From NCBI GenBank assembly GCA_963846915.1, contig CAWJXV010000004.1, positions 661,086 to 725,085 on the forward strand: a stretch of 64,000 bases of DNA. The letters run 5' to 3'. Made by a program: the position numbers and the translations under genes. This DNA is from PALSA-612 sp963846915 (GTDB lineage: Bacteria > Actinomycetota > Thermoleophilia > Gaiellales > Gaiellaceae). The stretch's first letter is position 1; each line of letters begins with the position of its first letter. Positions 60,991 to 64,000 of the stretch are shown here, in pieces. The notes under the pieces are model-generated. The model was not told the DNA's origin. It saw only the letters and a list, made by a program, of their open reading frames with translations, and did no database searches.

Positions 60991-61110
60991 GCGCAGGCCC
61001 AGCAGCCTGAGCAAATGCGGCGCATCGGAGTGCTGCTGTCCGCCGCGCGGACAATTCGGAATATCCCAGCCTCGTCGGCGCGTTCCTCGTGGGGGCTGCT
61101 GATGGAGTAA
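60991..61110 (+). pseudogene. Relic: N-terminus of an ABC substrate-binding protein (PF04392-like)
   Basis: From 60,991 the plus strand reads AQAQQPEQMRRIGVLLSA, the mature N-terminus of this substrate-binding family (signal cleavage at AxAQ, then RRIGVL). One or more frame changes follow, a neighbouring frame reading YPSLVGAFLVGAA, and a stop ends it at 61,110. The closely similar AQQGERVRRIGVLSSS occurs in the gene at 62,141. This is the second scrap of the family in block 3. Confidence 0.6.
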
Positions 61111-61141
61111 TCAAGGGCGCTCTTGTAGGTGACCCTAACCA

Positions 61142-61998
61142 TTATTCTCTCGGAACGTTGGCGCCACTATTTCGGCCAGGAACAGTGCCTTTTACGGCCC
61201 AGGCGACAGCTGCATAGGAACGTGGGCCATCGACCTCGCCGTCGAGGTAAGCCAGCCGCACATGGTTTCGGAGCTTGGTTCTTTGTTCCTCGCTAAGCGT
61301 GGCGACATAACTTGCCGCTCCAGCCTGTCGGCCCAGATAGGGGGCCCGGTAATCTTCAAATGACGCAAACTCCATACGGGTCATAACCGACGATTGATGG
61401 ACGTTTTCGAACCCGGCTGCACGCCACGCCGCTTCAAGTTGGCCGGGTTGGCACATTGGTCGAGTGAATTGCTGGGCGCGAGCTTCCCCACCTTTTGGAT
61501 CGAGCAAGGCGGCGGTGTCAAAAAACATCCGTTGAGCGACGAAGCCGCCACGTCCATCCCACACTGCAGCAGCAACAGTGGCTCCAGGTCGGGCTACTCG
61601 GCGAAGCTCCTTGATGGCCAATTCTGCCTTTGGCACGAAATGGAGCAGGAGGAGCGACAGACTCTATCGAATGAACCCTCAGGAAATGGCAGAGCACAGG
61701 CATCACCCACACGAAATTCGATGCGAGGATCAGTGTTCTTTTTCGTGGCGGAATCGATGTAGGCCGCAGCACTATCCAGGCCGCAAATCGATTTTACATT
61801 CGAACGTATGGCAATTGCAAAAGTTAGACTTCCCGTACCGCATCCGACATCAAGAATGTCCTCACCATCGGCCGTCCCGGAAAAGTCAAGGAACGGCTCG
61901 GCGGCTGGGCGACTCCAGCGTCCCATCTGGAGTTCGTAGGCGTCAGACCTGAAAATGTCGAGGTGATGGTCATGAGTACGCTGCATTCGTTGGAGCAT
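61142..61998 (-). pseudogene. SAM-dependent methyltransferase with one frameshift
   Basis: It is read from ATG 61998 (LQRMQRTHDHHLDIF). The class I SAM motif is ILDVGCGTGSLTFAIA, then CGLDSAAAYIDSA and GDACALPFPEGSFDRV. Just after, near 61,660, one base is missing, so that LSLLLLHFVPKAELAIKELRRVARPGATVAAAVWD is read in another frame. The remainder (GGFVAQRMFFDTAALLDP, ENVHQSSVMTRMEFASFEDY, VRLAYLDGEVDGPRSYAAVAWAVKG) completes the protein of about 285 residues and stops at 61,142. Apart from this single deletion the gene looks whole, so it may be functional if the deletion is a sequencing error. The substrate is unknown. Confidence 0.75.
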
Positions 61999-62140
61999 CT
62001 CGGACAGTGTAACCAAGTATGAGGTTACGTTCGACTGAAATCCCAGCCGCGGGGGTTGTTGCCGTGCAAAGACTGCCTGCCCCCTATCAAAGCCCTCGGT
62101 TAAGCCGTTACGATACCGCATCCTGAGCCAAGGGGCGGTC

Positions 62141-63100
62141 ATGAGGCGGCGGGAGTTTCTCGGCGTTTTGGGAGGTGCCGCTGCTGCGTGGCCGCTTGCG
62201 GTGCGTGCGCAGCAGGGCGAACGCGTACGCCGCATCGGTGTGCTCAGTTCTTCTGCTGAGACCGATCATGATGCGCAGGCGCGCCTGACGGCATTGCGCG
62301 AAGGCGGGCGGCGCTGGGGTCAGCGACGGCCGCAACCTCCAGCTCGACATACGCTGGTTCCTCAACGACATGGATCTGTCAAGGCGCTGGGGCGGGGGGG
62401 ACGCGCTTGGCCCCGATCTGATCGTGACCAGCGGTATGCGAGTCAGCTCTCAGATGATGCGGCAGGCATTGCGTGCAAAGAAAAAAACGCCGCCATCGCC
62501 GATCCGGTTGGTGGCCGCGTGGTCGACAGCATGGCAAGGCCCGGCGGCAACGTCACGGGCTTTACCGCCTTTGAATATGCGATTGGAGGCAAATGGCGGC
62601 CGGGGGTCGGGCGGGGCGGCGGGGCGGCGGCGGCGGCGGCGGGCGGCGGCGGCGGCGGCGGCGGCGGCGGGCGGCGGGCGTTGCGGCGGCGGCGGCGGGG
62701 CGGGGCGGGCGGGCGGGCGGCGGCGGCTCCAAGTCGAAGTACGTTGAGGCGCTGGCACGCGAGCCGAATGCCGGCCTGATTGGTGTGCCGGCGATCACGT
62801 TGACGCAGCACCGGGAGCTGGTCATTCGCGTGCTGGCACAGCACCGGTTGCCGGCGATCTACCCGTACCGCTATTTTCCGGGGTCAGGGGGGGCTGGCCT
62901 CCTACGGCATCGACGTCAACGACATGTGGCGACGCTCGGCGAGCTACATCGACCGCATCTTGAAGGAGGCCGACCCGGCCGACCTGCCCGTGCAGGCGCC
63001 GACCAAGTTCGAGTTCATCATGAATTTGAAGACCGCTCGTGCGCTAAGCCTTAACCTGCCGCCGACGCTGATCGCAAGCGCCGATGAGGTGATCGAGTGA
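62141..63100 (+). pseudogene. ABC transporter substrate-binding protein (PF04392-like), broken, core replaced by GGC-rich tract
   Basis: It opens at ATG 62141 with a lipoprotein/Tat-like leader (RRREFLGVLGGAAAAWPLAVRAQQ), followed by RRIGVLSSSAE. Then several frame changes occur: DGRNLQLDIRWFLND, LGPDLIVTSGMRV and DPVGGRVVDSMARPGGNVTGFTAFEYAIGGKW. At 62,595-62,727 the expected middle domain (over 100 residues) is absent and GGC-rich sequence stands in its place. After it the family resumes with EALAREPNAGLIGVP, HRLPAIYPYRYF, SYGIDVNDMWRRSASYIDRILKEADPADLPVQAPTKFEF and LPPTLIASADEVIE before TGA 63,098. Such genes are abundant in Bradyrhizobium. The locus is dead as written. Confidence 0.8.
62595..62727. 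repeat. GGC/GGGC low-complexity tract
   Basis: About 130 bases consist almost only of G and C in GGC, GGGC and GGGGC units (runs of up to about eight GGC), with a single T. It sits exactly where the core of the substrate-binding gene should be. It could be a sequencing or base-calling artefact over a difficult region, or a genuine expansion with deletion. Confidence 0.85.
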
Positions 63101-63243
63101 TGTCGGTTATTGGCGCTTAACGTCGCTTTTCTGATGTCTGCTGTTCGGTCGCTATCGGGGGTACCGGAAATTCCATTGATCTAGGTCAACACAGGATGGG
63201 CGCAGGCGGATACCTGTGCTGGGCAACGGCGAAGCCGACAGTG

Positions 63244-63576
63244 ATGCAATATGCGCCATTGGTCACGCTGGTGACTGCGGCTTTGCTGACAAGCCTCCAC
63301 TCTGGGTCGTGTCAGGCGGAGACGGCGCAGCGGCGCGGCAAGGTCATCGCCCAAGGCCTATGCAGCCAATGTCATGCCATTGAGACAATCGGTGACAGCC
63401 CCCATCCAGCCGCACCGCGCTTCCGATCCCTGGACGCTCGAACCGACCTGAGCAAGCTCGCGCGACGAATTCGCGGGGGATTGCTGACCGGCCACGAAGA
63501 TATGCCGATGTTTCGGTTCGACCGCGACGATGCGGACGCGATGGTGGCCTACATCCGGTCGATCCAAGGACCTTAG
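63244..63576 (+). CDS. Small exported c-type cytochrome
   Basis: This 110-residue protein is read from ATG 63244; an upstream in-frame start at 63,196 adds an unlikely leader. A signal peptide covers residues 1 to about 26 (YAPLVTLVTAALLTSLHSGSCQA). The mature domain carries one haem-c site, CSQCH in IAQGLCSQCHAIETIG, with PAAPRF behind it and the distal Met in HEDMPMFRF, followed by the terminal helix DADAMVAYIRSIQ. This is a class I monohaem cytochrome of the periplasm, typical of Rhizobiales. It is complete with no frame errors. No partner oxidase or dehydrogenase is next to it. Confidence 0.88.
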   Translation: MQYAPLVTLVTAALLTSLHSGSCQAETAQRRGKVIAQGLCSQCHAIETIGDSPHPAAPRFRSLDARTDLSKLARRIRGGLLTGHEDMPMFRFDRDDADAMVAYIRSIQGP

Positions 63577-63863
63577 CGACTATCAGCGAACAGGCGGCGG
63601 CCGCGCACCGCGCCAAGGCTTGAGTCGTTCGCAACGTGAATGGGTTTGGATCTCTGTGCTGATTGCGCAAAGCTGCGAGTTTCGCGTTGACCCGAGCCAA
63701 ATCGCCACGGCGTTGCCGATCGCACCATGGCAGCGCGGAGCGAAGCAAGCCGAGACGTTCCCGCCCGACTAATGTGGCTTTGCGAGCCTTGTCCGCGATG
63801 ACGACGAATTGACAGCGGCCGTCGACGACATCAGCACTGCCACCACTTTATCGCCTTTGGTGA
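63577..63863. other. Stretch with no recognisable gene
   Basis: Frames here are short or overlap each other without protein-like sequence. I see no tRNA, repeat or terminator. It may contain the lost start of the membrane protein that follows. Confidence 0.5.
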
Positions 63864-64000
63864 GGCAGAGGATTTTCCTTCTATCTCGGCGTATTGATTG
63901 TACTGCTCGCCTTCGGATCTCCCCATGGCGGTCTGATCGACATCCCGATCAGTTTTTTTCTTAAAAACAAGTTGCACCTGGAGGCGCACGAGCTTGCTGA
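63864..64000 (+). other. Possible N-terminal part of an MFS-type membrane protein, cut by window edge
   Basis: The plus frame from 63,864 to the end has no stop. It reads FYLGVLIVLLAFGSPHGGLIDI, then PISFFLKNKLHLEAHELA: a hydrophobic helix followed by the amphipathic loop found near the start of some alphaproteobacterial MFS transporters. There is no ATG in frame, only a TTG at 63,894, so the start is probably damaged or lies in another frame. The name is a tentative guess from the loop sequence. Confidence 0.35.

Noticed and set aside
62595..62727. CRISPR-like repeat array
   Set aside because: There are no spacers or regular unit length, only GGC/GGGC low complexity; no cas-like gene is in the window.
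62593..63054. Gly/Arg-rich protein encoded across the GGC tract
   Set aside because: The Gly/Arg/Ala run is only the translation of the low-complexity tract; flanking residues belong to the broken substrate-binding gene.

Overview
The window reads as three blocks of different origin joined end to end. Block 1 (1 to about 49,615) is very GC-rich, with dense genes, many GTG starts and four-base start/stop overlaps. It has AraA/AraD/AraB and XylB-type sugar genes, a FadR-type GntR regulator, ROK, HxlR and LuxR regulators, a Mec/CysO/CysM-like sulfur cluster and a LexA box of the Gram-positive type. This points to a soil actinobacterium; Thermoleophilia (Gaiellales or Solirubrobacterales) is my best guess. 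Block 2 (about 49,618 to 57,221) has lower GC and carries part of a type VI secretion locus (TssG, ClpV/TssH, VgrG, a small associated protein, PAAR) beside a MacB/ADOP-type permease fragment. That combination is typical of Acidobacteria, and T6SS is not expected in a monoderm actinobacterium. Block 3 (about 57,241 to 64,000) resembles Bradyrhizobium-type alphaproteobacterial DNA: DUF992, RidA, YdhR-like, cytochrome c and many decayed gene fragments. Genes are cut at both joins, so a chimeric metagenomic scaffold is more likely than natural transfer.

Block 1 layout. At 1-7,229 are a cut haloperoxidase, a LuxR/AAA regulator with two single-base insertions, a DUF309 protein, a receiver-like protein and ferredoxin pair, a radical SAM protein behind a perfect LexA-type box, and a CorC/HlyC-type membrane protein. 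At 7,226-13,550 is a tightly coupled L-arabinose operon on the minus strand: GntR, araA, araD, zinc dehydrogenase, araB, HAD phosphatase. Diverging from it at 13,633-21,703 are a sugar ABC transporter, an L-arabonate-type dehydratase, an NAD-dependent epimerase/dehydrogenase, an aldo/keto reductase and galK, so isomerase and oxidative routes lie back to back. At 21,688-23,841 are a Gfo/Idh oxidoreductase and a sugar epimerase. At 23,880-27,041 is a very large fusion of an RnfD-like membrane domain with FG-GAP/ASPIC repeats. At 27,042-35,729 is a second, xylose-type system: ABC transporter, ROK repressor, PfpI protein, xylose isomerase-like barrel, xylB, Gfo/Idh.

At 37,814-40,565 a compact operon encodes a rhodanese-ThiF activating enzyme, a sulfur-carrier protein fused in frame to a CysM-type cysteine synthase, and a JAMM protease. 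This parallels mycobacterial MoeZ-CysO-CysM-Mec, but carrier and synthase form one polypeptide, which implies proteolytic release of the carrier. This is the most interesting system in the window. At 40,686-49,617 are a TPR-like protein, an M20 peptidase, an HxlR regulator, a CpsB-like phosphatase, a creatininase-like amidohydrolase, a YtcJ-type amidohydrolase, an MshEN/coiled-coil protein, a CAP-domain protein and a truncated Vps62-like protein.

Nearly every reading-frame break I could resolve in blocks 1 and 2 is a single extra base, which suggests sequencing or assembly error rather than natural decay. Block 3 looks truly degenerate, with several relics of one family of ABC substrate-binding proteins, one of which has its core replaced by a GGC-rich low-complexity tract. 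I saw no rRNA, tRNA, CRISPR array or intact insertion sequence.
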